From: Spirodela intermedia
Taxonomy: Eukaryota; Streptophyta; Magnoliopsida; Alismatales; Araceae
DNA: 64,000 bases
Assembly (NCBI GenBank): GCA_902729315.2
Contig: LR746265.1
Location: 8,179,392 to 8,243,391, forward strand
Direction: 5' to 3'
The notes under the pieces were generated by a model. The model saw nothing but the letters and a program-made list of their open reading frames with translations. It did no database searches and had not been told where the DNA came from. Each line of letters begins with the position of its first letter. Within the stretch, counting starts at the first letter, position 1. Made by a program: the position numbers and the translations under genes. Positions 11,685-23,870 of this stretch are shown here, one piece after another.

Positions 11685-14552
11685 CCCATCTTCAAATCTC
11701 CTCAGAGAGATCAAAGAATTGGGTAGTGATTCACACGAGGAAGACATCCTCGTAGGCAATGATGTCTACATTGCTGACGAGGGTTTGGCCAAGGAGTGTG
11801 ATGACACTCCTGATTTGATTGGTTACATCCAGATCCGGCCAGCCACCGTACCAGCAGCTAAGGCTGCCTCTCTCACTGCCTCATCAACGAGCACTTCATC
11901 GAGGGGATTGGTCAAAATCACTATCTAGCGTCCATCTCGAGACCTAGTTCCTACACCACAGCTAGACACCACGGCAGCTAGAGAGATCACCCTGGCACCG
12001 AGGACGACTATGCCCACATCTTCGCCTACGACAGACGATTCCCTTCACACGTCGATCTTCTACACCTATGTGAAGATCAATGGACATGCGTGCAAGGTGA
12101 TCGTGGACAGCGGCAGTTGCGTCAATGTTGTGTCAAACTAGGTCTTGTAGAGGGTAGGGCTGAGTACTATTAGCCATCTAACCCCTTACGACATATCATG
12201 GATAGATGCCACCGCACTACCCATTCATCAATAGTGCCAGGTGCCACTTAGGGTGAGCACCTATGATGAACACATCTTGTGTGATGTCCTTTCGATGAAA
12301 ATCGGCGGCATCATACTTGGACGGCCTTAGTTGTTTTACTATGACGTTCAACTCATGGGAAGAGCAAACACTTGCTCTTTCATGTATCGAGATCGGCGAC
12401 TTGTTTGGTATATGCATACCAACAAGCTTGTGCCGAAGCGAGACCCTAAGTCACGTATTGGGTTAATCGTGATGAAGGGACCTGCCTTTCAGCACGAGAT
12501 CACGTCGGACATAGATGGATCCCTGACGTGCTTTGCTCTCACTTTGGATACACGAGATGACATGACCCTTACCCTCCCTTCTCCAGAAGTCGAGTGTATA
12601 TTATCGGAGTATGCTGACGTACTCCTAGAGGAGCTTCCCAGAGAGCTGCCTCCATTGAGGCACATTCAGCATGCTATCGACTTGGTTCCCAGAGCATCAC
12701 TCCTGAACTTGCCGCACTATTGCATGGAGCCGGCCAAGTACAAGGAGCTTAGCCGACAAGTACAGGAGCTTTTGGATAAGGGATTCATCCAACCGAGCCT
12801 TAGTCCTTGCGCCATGCCTGCATTACTAGCACCGACGAAGGATGGCACTTGGCGCATGTGCTGCGACAGTCATGCGATCAATAGGATAATGGTTAAATAC
12901 CGTTTTCTGATCCTACGATTACAAGACTTATTCGACATGATGATAGAAGTCACTATCTTTTCAAAGATAGATCTACGCAATGGTTATCATCAAATCAGGA
13001 TACGTCTAGGGGACAAGTGGAAAACCACCTTCAAGATCAAGGAAGGCCTGTACGAGTGGAGGGTCATGCCATTTGGCCTCTCCAACGTGCCCAATACGTT
13101 CCAGAGGCTAATGAATGAGGTTTTACGCCTGTTCATTGGCAAGTTCATCGTAGTATACTTTGACAACATCTTGGGCTACAGCGGTACTTGAGACTCCCAC
13201 CTCTAGCACTTACAACAGGTGTTTGAGGCACGTCGATAGGAGAAGCTTTATGCCCATTCTAAGAAGTGTAGTTTCTTCACTTTCGAGGTTACGTTCCTCA
13301 GTTTTGTCATCTCCGAGCGAGGAGTTTTTGCAGACCCCGAAAAGGTTTGCACAATAGTCACTTGGCCACAACCAGGCAGCATGCACGACATCCGAAGCTT
13401 CATTAGACTAGCGATGTTCTACCGTCACTTCATTTGGGACTTTAGTTCCGTTACCGCTCCACTTATTGATTGCTTCAAGAAGGAGACCTTCCTTTGGACA
13501 GAGACAACTGAGCAGGCCTTCAATCGAGTGAAGACTTTTATCACTCAGGCACTGATACTTTGCCTACCTGTCTTTGGCAAGGTATTTGAGGTTGCTTGTG
13601 ACACCTCGGGCGTTGGTATTGGGGGTGTCCTTAGCCAGAAAGGCCATCCCATAGAGTACTTTAGTAAGAAGCTGAATGACATGAGACTTAGATACTCCAC
13701 TTACGATCGTGAGTTCTACGCCGTCATTTAGGCTCTCAAACACTAGCGCCATTACCTCCATTATAAGGAGTTTGTGCTCTTCTCGGACCATGAGGCCTTG
13801 AAGTATTTGCACTCTTTGCGGAAGTTGAGCGATTGACACACATGATGGGTCGAGTACTTGTAGGACTTCACCTTCGTCCTTTGCCACAAGAAGGGCAAGG
13901 AGAACGTGATGGTAGATGCCCTCAGCCAACGAGTCCACTTGCTGAACCTCGTGAAGGTTCAAGTGACAGGATTTGAGTCCTTACTGGATTCTTATGTAGA
14001 TTGCTCGAACTTCGACCATGTTCTACGAGTACTTTTGGATGGTCTATCACGAGATCATAAGGACTTCCTTCTGGTCAATGGATGTCTGTTCTTTAGGAGC
14101 AGATTGTGCGTTCCATGCACATCCCTCCGTGACTTCCTCACTTGGGAATGTCACGCAGGAGGTCTATTCGGCCATTTTGGTCGCGATAAGACCATTGTAG
14201 CGGTCGAGTACCAATTCTACTAGCTGACCCTCAAGCACGATGTAGGGAACATAGTCGCTCAGTGTCGAGTGTGTGCACTCGCCAAGTAGGTAAAGAAGAA
14301 TACTAGACTCTACGTGCCACTTCTAGTGTCGACCCGCCAATGGGATGACGTTAGCATGGACTTCGTTTTGAGACTCCCATGCACTGCACAACGACATGAT
14401 TGTGTGTTGCTAGCCTCGACTTTAGAGAGATTGTGTGCCTTCATGGACTACCCAAGTCCATAGTCTCAGACCGTGACGTATGGTTTACTAGCCACTTCTG
14501 GAAGACTCTTTGGAGCTTACTTGGGACTAAGCTCAAGTTCTCCACTACTTAC
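11685..14552 (+). pseudogene. Chromovirus pol (protease, RT, RNase H, integrase N-part), degenerate
   Basis: The protease is marked by its DSG active-site motif near 12102-12110. The reverse transcriptase lies in the open part 12331-13191 and reads YFDNI at 13156-13170, where the family has Y/F-x-D-D, so a catalytic Asp is now Asn. After a frameshift the RNase H follows (13381-13731), with its DTSG start and a typical YSTYDREFYAV end. The integrase zinc finger (H, H, C, C) is at about 14145-14280. Compared with the related fragment at 52.3-53.15 kb, the integrase core here has lost roughly 75-110 bases near 14390-14415. The next part is cut off by the solo LTR at 14553. Confidence 0.88.
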
Positions 14553-16162
14553 TAATAAGTCTTCATTATCATGAGTTAATAATTAGTAAATAATATAGTT
14601 TTAACCTTAACTCATGATAAATAGACTTATATTTGTCTTAAAGTGTGAAAAGTGATTTTCAGTTGATTAACGTGAATTTTTAGCTAATTTTGTGATTTTA
14701 TACGATTTTTATAATCTTACTTTTGAGATAAATAAATGAAAAGAAATTAAAATAAAAATGTAGCAAAATCGGGGGGCCCGCAAGCGGGTCGGAAGCACAG
14801 TCGAGCATGAGCCGCGAGCAGGGGCTTGAGTGGCTTGAACTGATGGGGGCACGTGTTGCCACTTCCCCTTCCACGTCACTAGTGGCCAGCCGGCTGTGGG
14901 GTAAGGAGTGGTCGTACACGCACAAGAAAGGGACTTTGCTTAGAAATGTAACATTACTATATATTCGCCCGAAAATTCGGCGCACAACTGATGTGGGACT
15001 AAACCCGTCACCTTCTTTAGAAGAGGCAAGGGCAATCGGCACGGGTTCGAATCCTCTTAGAGCCAAAACTCATATATTTTATCTGATTATCATGACTTTC
15101 TTGCAGATCACCGATGAAGGATTAAGCAATGAGAATCGCTGGATCATCGGTGAAAATCTCGTCAACGCGATTTGTGGAGCATTGCTACTAAAATTGCAGA
15201 ACAATTCGCGATAAAAGGATCGCGAATCCATCGAGTAAATCATCTCCGATTGATCGACGAACAAGTCGTCGTCGAGAAGAGGACGATCCACTGAGAGACG
15301 AGTCACCACCTCCTGAGAGCGTACCAGATGCGATGAAGAGCCTCCTCTTGCTGCGCGGACCTGAGAATGAAGCTCCCTAACACACGCCTCACCTCCATCT
15401 AGCTCCTCTCTGTCAGGTGACTGCCGCTAGAGAGCCGCAAAGTCGCTATTTTTCTGCTCCGTCGGGTGACAGCCGCCGGAGATAATTCGACGACCCATTT
15501 CATTGATCTCTAAACTTCGCAAGGAGATCTAGAGATTGCCCACATTGTCTTTGTCTAAGGAGAGCCTTCAAGGCTATGGACACTACACGACTATCCTCTT
15601 GAACACTCAAGATTCTGGTGTATTACCGACGCATCGCCGCCGTGATGCCAAAATTCTTTTTTCTACTTTCAACTTACTTTACGCTTCATTTAGTGATAAT
15701 TTGTGTGATTTTAATTTACCAAAATATACTTTATTCACTTACGATTCTTCCGGCTTTTACAAATCTTAATTTGATCAATTAAATCATCTGTAATCGCATA
15801 CATAAGAATCGTCAGGCGGAACTCTATTTTTGCTTGATTCGCGTTCGCCGAGTGATGACATCATCCTGATGTCCGCACCCTTATTTCCCTTTTTCGTGAA
15901 TTTTAAATATATTTCCTTTTCATTTCTTAGTATAAAATTCATAGAAAATAGTATTCTTTGAGGAAAATTCTGAATAATTATTAGATATTATATTACATCC
16001 TTGTGATTGACTTAGAAAATTACTGCTATTTTTTGAAAGTTTTCTTGAATTATAATTGATATATTTGTTCAGAAATACTTCTAAATATCTGAAAAATCAT
16101 ATTTTCTAGTTTTATAAATTTTAGATTTGCGTGGTTTAATATACAACGACTAAGTCACATCA
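14553..16162 (+). mobile_element. Solo LTR of the 1.6-kb LTR family, copy B
   Basis: The 1610-bp unit is flanked by the target duplication CTTAC (14548-14552 and 16163-16167). The first two bases are TA instead of TG, a likely point change. The end reads CACATCA. The insertion splits the integrase core of the host element at its conserved Tyr-His-Pro-Gln region. Confidence 0.92.
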
Positions 16163-17036
16163 CTTACCATCCATAGACTGATGGCCAGACCGAGGTGGTC
16201 AATCGTAGCTTAGGAAATTTGCTCCGATCATTAGTCGACAAGAGCTTGACCACTTGGGATCTGATCATACCACGTGCCAAGTTTGCCTATAACTCCTCGA
16301 CCAACCATACCATTGGCATAAGCCCCTTCGAGATCGCACACGGCTTAGCACCCCGCAAGCCCCTAGATCTAATACCCCTGGACCCTCATGTTAGAGTTTT
16401 TGAGGATGGTGCCGCATTCGCCCAGCATGTTAGTCAATTGCATCAAGACATCCATGATAGGATACAGAGTCAGAATGCATTGTACAAGTAGGCTGCTGAT
16501 ATGCATTGTCAACCCCGGATCATCTAGGTGGGAGACCAAGTTATGGTGAGGATGAGGCCCGAGCATTACACTCCTAGCTCTGCTACAAAGCTTCACACTC
16601 GTAGCGCCGGCCCGTTTCGTGTTCTTTCTCAGATAGGCGAGAATGCCTATGCCATCGACATCCCTCCTTCGTGGGGGATTAGCTCCACATTCAATGTGGC
16701 GGATCTGGCGTTGCACCAAGCCCCACCTCTTTCATCTGACATTGAGCCCTCATCTACCGGCCCCTTTTTTGAGAGAGAGTTTGCCATGGAGTCCACTCCC
16801 TTCATTTTACCACCTAATTGGCACAAGTGAGTCAAGGAGATTCTTCAGAAGGTAATTGACTTTATAGGGGATGGAGTTTCGTAGAGATTCCTAGTATGTT
16901 GGTAGGGTTGCTCGTCAGAGGACGATGCTTGGATTTCAGAGGCGAACCTAGAGCGACTACAACCAGACCTGTTGGAGCCCCTGCCTTCCCCACTTGCCAA
17001 CTCGTCAAAGTCGAGTTCTTTCAACCCCAGGAGAAT
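16163..17036 (+). pseudogene. Chromovirus integrase C-part, GPY/F module and chromodomain-like tail
   Basis: This continues the integrase core after copy B: a TDGQTEVVNRSL-type stretch with the catalytic Glu, then the AYNSSTNHT and SPFEIAHGL stretches typical of chromoviruses. The GPF...AYAIDIP module is at about 16605-16670. The last coding stretch (about 16828-16975) resembles a chromodomain, with the pattern FLVCW-x-GCSSEDDAWI. Several in-frame stops are present. A short purine tract AGGAGAA just before 17037 is the likely polypurine tract. Confidence 0.82.
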
Positions 17037-20000
17037 TGATGGCGAGCGGGACCCATCTCCATCAGCTCAGGAGACACCGATAGTCCGAGTTCAACCCGAT
17101 CGACGCACGAAGATGAAGGAGCCTAGCTTTCGCTGCACGGCCTAGCCCTTCAAGACAACAACATTCCACCTCCACAACGACGACGAGCTCGAGCTCACCC
17201 TTATCTTTCTTTGTATTTTCACGTTGACTTGTTGGGCCTCGTGTTTGTGTGTTAGCAAGCCCAATTCTATGTGTGTGTGTTGTTGTTTGTATCTCCCTTT
17301 CTTTAGGGTTTTATTGGGTCTCTCTCTTGAGGCCCAATTAAAACCCTAAGGGGGGGGACCTATGTTTTTTTTCTTTTGGGCCTCTTTTGGGGCTTATTTG
17401 GGTCTTCATTTGAGGCCCACTTAAGCACCGTAAGAGGGCCCTCCTTTTTCTCCTTTTAGGGGAACTTATTGGGTCTCTCTTTTAGAGGCCCAATAAGCCC
17501 CTTTTGTAGCCTTTTTGTGACTTATGGGCTTGAGGGCCTCAAGTGGGCCCACCTCCCCTTAGCCCACTTGTGGGCCCTATATAAAGGGAGGTAGGACCCC
17601 CCCTCAACCCGAAGTGTCGAATTTTGTGAGAGATTATCATCTGTGAGTTACCTTCTTCGTGACTTAGGGTAGGGAGGGAAGGAGGGAGACGAAGGCCATC
17701 GATATCCTTTGAGGACTTTATTCATTGTGACTGATAAGTCTTCATTATCATGAGTTAATAATTAGTAAATAATATAGTTTTAGCCTTAACTCATGATAAA
17801 TAGACCTATATTTGTGTGAAAGTGTGAAAAGTGGTTTTCAGTTGATTAATGTGAATTTTTAGGTAATTATGTGATTTTATATGAATTTATATGATTTTTA
17901 CAGTCTTGCTTTTGAGATAAATGAAGAAAAAGAAATAAAAAACAAAAATAAGACAAAATGAGGGGGACCTGCTAGCCAACTAGGCCCGCAAGCGGGTTGG
18001 AAGCTCAGTCGAGGAGTAGCCGCGAGTAGGGGCTCGAGCGGCTTGGACCGATAGGGGCACATGTGCACCACTCCCCTTCCACGTCACTAGTGGCCAGCCA
18101 ACTGTGGGGCAAGGAGTGGTCATACGTGCGAGAGAAGGAACTTTGCTTAGAAATGTAACATTACTATATATTCGCCCGAAAAATTGGCACACAACTGATG
18201 TGGGACTAAACTCGCGTCACACCTTCCTCAGAAGAGGCGGACAACCGGCACAGGTTTGAATCCTCCCAGAGTCAAAAGTCATATATTTTTATTTGATTAT
18301 CGCTACTTTCCTACAGATCGCCAGTGAAGGATTAAGCAACGAGAATCACTAGATCATCAGCGAAAATCTCGTCAACGCAATTCGCGGAGCATTGCTACTA
18401 AAATTGTTGAACGATTCACGATAAAAGGATCACGAATCCATCGATTAAATCATCTCCAATTGATTGACGAACAAGCCGTTGTCGGGAAGAGGACGATCTA
18501 CTGGGAGACGAGTCGCCACCTCTTGAGAGCATACCAGATGCGATAGCTGCCAGAGAGGTGAGGATGAAGCTCTTCTTGCTGTGCAGACCTGAGGATGAAG
18601 CTCCCTAACACGCGCCCCACCTCCATCTAGCTCCTCTCCGTCAGGTGATAGCTGCCAGAGAGCCGTAAAGTCGCCATTTTCTACATTGCCTGGTGACAGC
18701 CGCCGGAGATGACTCGACGACCCATTTTATTAATCTCTAGACTTCACAAAAAGATCTAGAGATTGCCCACGTCGTCTTTGTCCAAAGAGAGCCTTTGAGG
18801 CCATGGACACTACACGACCATCCTCCCAAACGCTCAGGATTCTAGTGCATCGCTGATGTATCACCGTCGCAACGTCAAAACTATGTTTTCCTACTTTCAA
18901 CTTACTTTACGCTTCATTTAGTGATAATTTTTGTGTTTTTAATTTACCAAAATATACTTTGTTCAATTACGATTCTTCCGGCTTTTACAAATCTTAATTT
19001 GATTAATTAAATCGTCTATAATCACTTACGTAAGAATCACCAGGCGGAACTCTATTTCCGTCCGATTCATGTTCGTCAGGGTGCTGACATCATCTTGACG
19101 TCCGCACCCTTATTTCCCTTTTACGTGAATTTTAAATATAATTCCTTTTCATTTCCTAGTATAAAATTCATAGAAAATTGTATTTCTTGAGAAAAATTCT
19201 GAATAATTACCAGATATTATATTACATCTCTATGATCGACCTGGAAAATTACCGCTATTTTTGGAAGTTTTATTGAATTATAATTGATATATTTGTTCAG
19301 AAATACTTCTAAACATCTGAAAAGTCGTATTTTCTAGTTTTATAAATTTTAGATTTGCGTGATTTAATATACAACGATTGAGTCATGTCAGTGACGCTGC
19401 TGCTTGAGAAGTCCTACCATTGCCTGAGACCAACTACCACTGCTAGACATTTTCATTGCCGCCCGTGAGATCGTCGCCATCACTAGACGAAATAGTCGCG
19501 GTTGCCGCTGCAACCACCACCACCTCTGCTGGAACCCCGTCACGCCGTCGTGACGAAAGGGGCTTGCTTCGCCTCCCTACGAGCCGTCGCCAAGCACTCC
19601 GCTGGAGTCTCTTGACTCTTAGTTCGATTGCCACCTCTTCCTTCAGAACTCCACCATAAACTCGCTAGAGCTGTCATCCGCCACTCAACCCAGTCGCTGG
19701 CCGTTCGCCGATGAACACCTACCTACCGCCGACGTCGGGAGAGACCCTACAGCTATGCCGATGAACCAGATCCAGTCCAAGCTCCTCACAAGCCCCCCGC
19801 TCGAGTTTCCCGACGATCCGCCACTATCAAGCCATTTCCAGCACCGCCTAGACCAGGAGGGCTCAACCCTCCCTTGTATCGTTGGCCGAGATTGTCTCCT
19901 TCTTCTGCTTCGCTTCCTGGTGCCGCCAGAGATGGCCGATCCTTCTGGCAACAGTTGGGCTTCTGCCCAACCGCCAATGCTTGGCATTCCCACCGAAGCA

Positions 20001-20695
20001 CCCCATGTGCTGGCTCTTGTGGCCCGTGCACCCACCTAGCACTGCCGCCTGCATGCCCCAAGGCACGCCGTGCGGCTTGCGACGTGTGCCTGCTAGTGTG
20101 CCCTTTGGCCCACCAGCAGGCCCACGCCCGCGCCGACCGCGCCACGCCTTACGACGACGACTACTACGACTCTCGACTAGAACTGACCATCGATGCTGAG
20201 CATTGCTCTTCACCGGACGTCTCTGCTTACGTCGAGTCTCCGCTCCGTCACGACCCGCCAGGTTACGAAGCCCTGAAGGTTAGCTCCGTACCCCTTCTTA
20301 CTTAAGTATAATTACCTTTCGAAGGGTTTTTTCAGCTCATTTTCACCACCATCAGGAGAACGTAGACAAGATATGATGGGTTATAGGATCGTGACTTCTA
20401 ACGCTGCGTCAGACTCATCACCGTTCGTGAGCTGCAGCCCTAGGCTACTTCACAACGACCGTTCCGCCATTTGTCCGGACGTGGACCAAGAGGGTCTCAC
20501 ACTTACCATCGTCGAGTGTTTTTCCGGGTTGTCTTGGGTTGATAGTACATATTGGTACGTCTGCCTGTACTTAGGTTAGGTGGTCAGACCTAGAGTCTAG
20601 GGTCCATACATTCTTATCGGATCTGTCTGACTGCCCCATCCTGGGTCTTGAGTTTCATTGATCAAGTACAAGTGTTCTCGCCCCGTCTTACATGA
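17037..20695 (+). repeat. 3' LTR of the chromovirus, interrupted by solo LTR copy C
   Basis: The LTR starts TGATGGCGAG and ends at ATGA 20695. Without the nested copy C (1659 bp) and its 5-bp duplication, it is about 1995 bp against 2010 bp for the 5' LTR. Its TATA box is at 17578-17585. Confidence 0.92.
17732..19390 (+). mobile_element. Solo LTR of the 1.6-kb LTR family, copy C
   Basis: The 1659-bp unit has TGATAAG...ATGTCA ends and a perfect target duplication GTGAC (17727-17731 and 19391-19395). Removing it restores the host LTR, as the uninterrupted 5' LTR shows. The hairpin lies at 17732-17812. Confidence 0.95.
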
Positions 20696-20700
20696 CGATT

Positions 20701-21049
20701 GCTTAAATATCAAACTTCATGCCCCAATATTTTCCCATCTACCCCACACTTGCCTATAACGTTGCTAGGTGCCACTACAGCTCTTTTAAATATAACCAAG
20801 GCCCGATATTTAATGACTGCTCTTTAGATACTTTTTCAATAAGTGATACAAGTTCAAGCAACAGACTTTTCGTTCATTTCCTCAACAACTGCTTACATAA
20901 AACTTGGATGATTTAAAATTATAAGAGTTGGATTTGGTCTTTAGAATCAGAATTAATAAGGATCCATTACATCAAATCCCTATGGTGCAGAATTCGGTTC
21001 TTGGAAAGATGAGTATCATGGAATGTTAGACTTCTTAAAAGATGTCGTA
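20701..21049. other. Single-copy spacer after the chromovirus
   Basis: No gene is seen. Before the insertion this sequence adjoined 6093. Confidence 0.5.
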
Positions 21050-21830
21050 TCGTGCTTCATTACCGCTGGAACAAGTCATTTTCAACAGTGATGAGCTTTC
21101 AATGCAGACTTATCTGGTGATTTGAATTTAATGTTGGCAAAAGATCATGTGGATGTATGCAAGACGAGAAAAAAAAGGCATATCGTCTTAATATAGGAAT
21201 GTTGACGTGTGGAGTCAACAATGGCATCGTGGGGAGATGCTGGCTGGAGGGAGGAGAATAATACACAAGTCAAGATATTGCGGGGAGCACGAGGTGAAGA
21301 GGATGTAAATCGGATGTAACAAACTGCGATCGCAAGTGACCTTTTTCTAACATATTACGGTTTTCTGCATGAATTGTAGTGTCTGGATATGTTCCTCTCA
21401 CCTGTATTTATTCTTCATCACCTGTTGTTTTCTTGTAACGTATTTGGCATGTGATGCGTACAGATTTATGATGAGTCGAGCCGACCCCTATTGTTCATGA
21501 AAGGAAAATTTAAATAGTAAAGGACTCAAGGGTTTGGTATAGCTATTTACCTAATTTATGATTTGATTCTGTGTGGTTTTATGAAAGTCAATGACCGAAT
21601 TGTGTGGAGGCTTCGAATTTTAAGAATTGAGCAAGATCCAGTATTCATTTCCTAAACCAAGGAATTGTGACTGTTTCAGAATTATTTACTTGACAAGTAC
21701 AAAAATTGTCTTCATACTGATGGAAAGTGTCCAGATAGTTGGTAGCTCGAAATCCTGCACACTTATAAGATACGGTTGGCCTGTCTTATGTGAAAATTCT
21801 GTAACCACTTGATTGGGAGAAACGAAGTTT
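21050..21830 (+). repeat. Flank-only relic of the HyPRP duplicated block
   Basis: Landmarks shared with 35.48-36.13 kb and 43.72-44.26 kb appear in the same order: CTGGAACAAGTCATTTTCA (21070), AAGGCATATCG (21176), and GGCTTC...AATTGA-like words near 21610. The block is more diverged than the other two copies and has no HyPRP gene at its end. Confidence 0.7.
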
Positions 21831-22849
21831 TTCCTACATCAGAGAAGAGAGAAGGGATTCATTCAACTCTCGGAAAGTACTCTTGGACAGCTAGGCTCAT
21901 GAAACCGTTGTCTTGCAGAGAGGTAGACGATTACCTGAACAACAGATTGAGGGTAGGGAGGAAGGCAAGCGGATCTTGAATCAAAAAGTCCCTGCATGAC
22001 AAGTGAAGAAAAACAAGTAGAATTCTTGCTCTTGTCTAGCGTTATCGACTTTTGGCTAGTGGTGCGTTTAGTCAGTTAAAACTCAAATTTAGGCCCGCAC
22101 AGTAAACTTCACTCTTCCTCACACTTGGGAAAGGAAAGTAAACTCGTCATAACAACTCACCATCACAAATTCTGGCCGTTTTTTAAGAAGACCCTTTCAG
22201 CATAAGTGTAAAGAATCTTGTTGGGTTTCCGTTCCCGAGAGGTTAACTTGTATATCTTCTTTCAAAAATCCCATGGAATAATCCTGGCGCCGATATATTG
22301 TACCAAGACGTACATGATAGCGATGAGCTCAAAAGTTAGAATTCCGTCAATTCATCAACAGCGGATTGACGGAGTTCTCTTTTCCTATCAGTGATTTTCG
22401 ATCCTCCTTGTTCGAAATTTCTTTCTACGTACCGAACCATCGCAGAAGTAAATTTTGTTCCACAAGGTCCTATATCTCCCAAATTAATGGACTCGGTGAG
22501 GGAGCAGGCGTAGCGTGTCGTTTCAAACAGAGAGAAAGATACTACTTCGGCTCTTTATTGAACCGACGGCGCGAACAAAGAATGTTTTTGGATCTTTGAA
22601 CAGAACCAGGAACCCAGTCGAATTTGGATCTTGACATGTCAGTCGTTCTTAACTTTGTCAGGAAGTTGGTGAGCTCATCATGAATGAAGTCGGGGTGGCT
22701 GGTGGTCTCAGAATCCCGTTTAAAAAAATGCTTATTTTATGCCTCGGGTATCAGCCGGAGCTTGTATTCATTGAGTTGCTCTACCCATTAATTCATTCTT
22801 CGATCTCATTTCTTAATGTTGTGAATCTTCTATGTTGTGTTTAAGGAAC
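21831..22849. other. Spacer, no gene recognised
   Basis: An open frame at 22366-22599 (+) has no recognisable domain and no similar partner in the window. Nothing else stands out. Confidence 0.4.
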
Positions 22850-23870
22850 CTCTTCAGTACGGTTTGGATTCCTAACTCCCTTTCATAGTACTGCTACAGA
22901 TAATACGCTAGGAAGATTCTTATGGCCGTTCATCCTTCCAGCTACGGCATATCTATGATTCTTTTCTCCCAGATGAAGCAGCAGGCATCGGTCAGTAATT
23001 ATTTATTTTCGGAAGATGGTCAATGTTGGTTTGTTCCAAGCTAATAAACAAGATTCACATGTAGTCGTAGTCCTCCGCCCAAAATGGCTCTCTACTATAC
23101 AATGCTTTTTTTCGTGAACGGGGAAAGACGTCGTTGTTTGATCTCCACAATAAGGCCTGCAAGATTATGGTAGCGCTCTGTCCACACCAAGGAACCGAAT
23201 CACAATGGATCGAGGCCCTCCTTTCCCTCAACCTATTCATTCGAGTCCCTACTCAACGTAAAGATGGTGACAAAGTACCTACTAAAAGCGAAAGGAACTC
23301 TTCGCCCCTTCTATCTACCAGCAGCGCTGTAAGCCGATAAGTTGGTAATGAAAGCCAATGTCTTATGAAAGCAGAACTCTATTTCTCATATCAGGCCAAA
23401 TGAGAAAGAACGAAACCCGAAGGCTGGGGAAAGGAGAGCAAGTACAGATCAAGGTAGTGCAGTAGCCTGGGTGAGCAAACGTTGAGCAGTAGGCTGGCCT
23501 AGTCCCGCGAAAACAGTAAGGGTGGGTATTAACGGCAGGCTAGCCCAAGCGCCAAGAATAGCGTGTGTCGGAAGAAGGACAAGGATATATGATAATTAAG
23601 TTAAAGTGTGAGTAGAAAGAAAGATGGAGAGAGAGCACTTAAATAACATATGAGGTCGTGAGGAGAGACACAGATTTGGTTTCTAAAGCAGTTGATGTAA
23701 TTTAGACTATTGAACGTGGATCTTCCACCAAAGTTAGCAGGAGTTATTAATGGGTGGATGTTGCCCAAGGTCAACTTGGGCATTGGGCTATTGTTAATAT
23801 ACGAATTCTGTGTGTTAATTATGACATAATTTTGACAATTAATGCTTAATTTTATGCAAAATTGCATTTA
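22850..23870 (+). repeat. Duplicated intergenic block, copy 1 (partner 33409-34370)
   Basis: It starts with CTCTTCAGTACGGT and follows the 33.4-kb block through shared words such as AGCGAAAGGAACTCT and GAGCGTGGA/GAACGTGGA-type stretches, ending in a shared GGGCATTGGGCTA-like end. No ORF is conserved between the two copies, so this is non-coding flank. Confidence 0.8.

Larger units (their letters stand above)
6094..20695 (+). mobile_element. Ty3/gypsy chromovirus LTR retrotransposon, structurally complete, coding-dead, with three nested solo LTRs
   Basis: The element is flanked by the 5-bp target duplication CGATT (6089-6093 and 20696-20700). Its LTRs start TGATGG; the 5' one ends ATCA and the 3' one ATGA, a changed terminal base. 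A tRNA-iMet-type primer site follows the 5' LTR. Domains run gag with zinc knuckle, protease, reverse transcriptase, RNase H, integrase, GPY/F module and chromodomain-like tail, which is the chromovirus order. Removing the three nested insertions and their target duplications leaves about 9.7 kb. Many stop codons and frameshifts mean it cannot make its own proteins. Confidence 0.93.
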
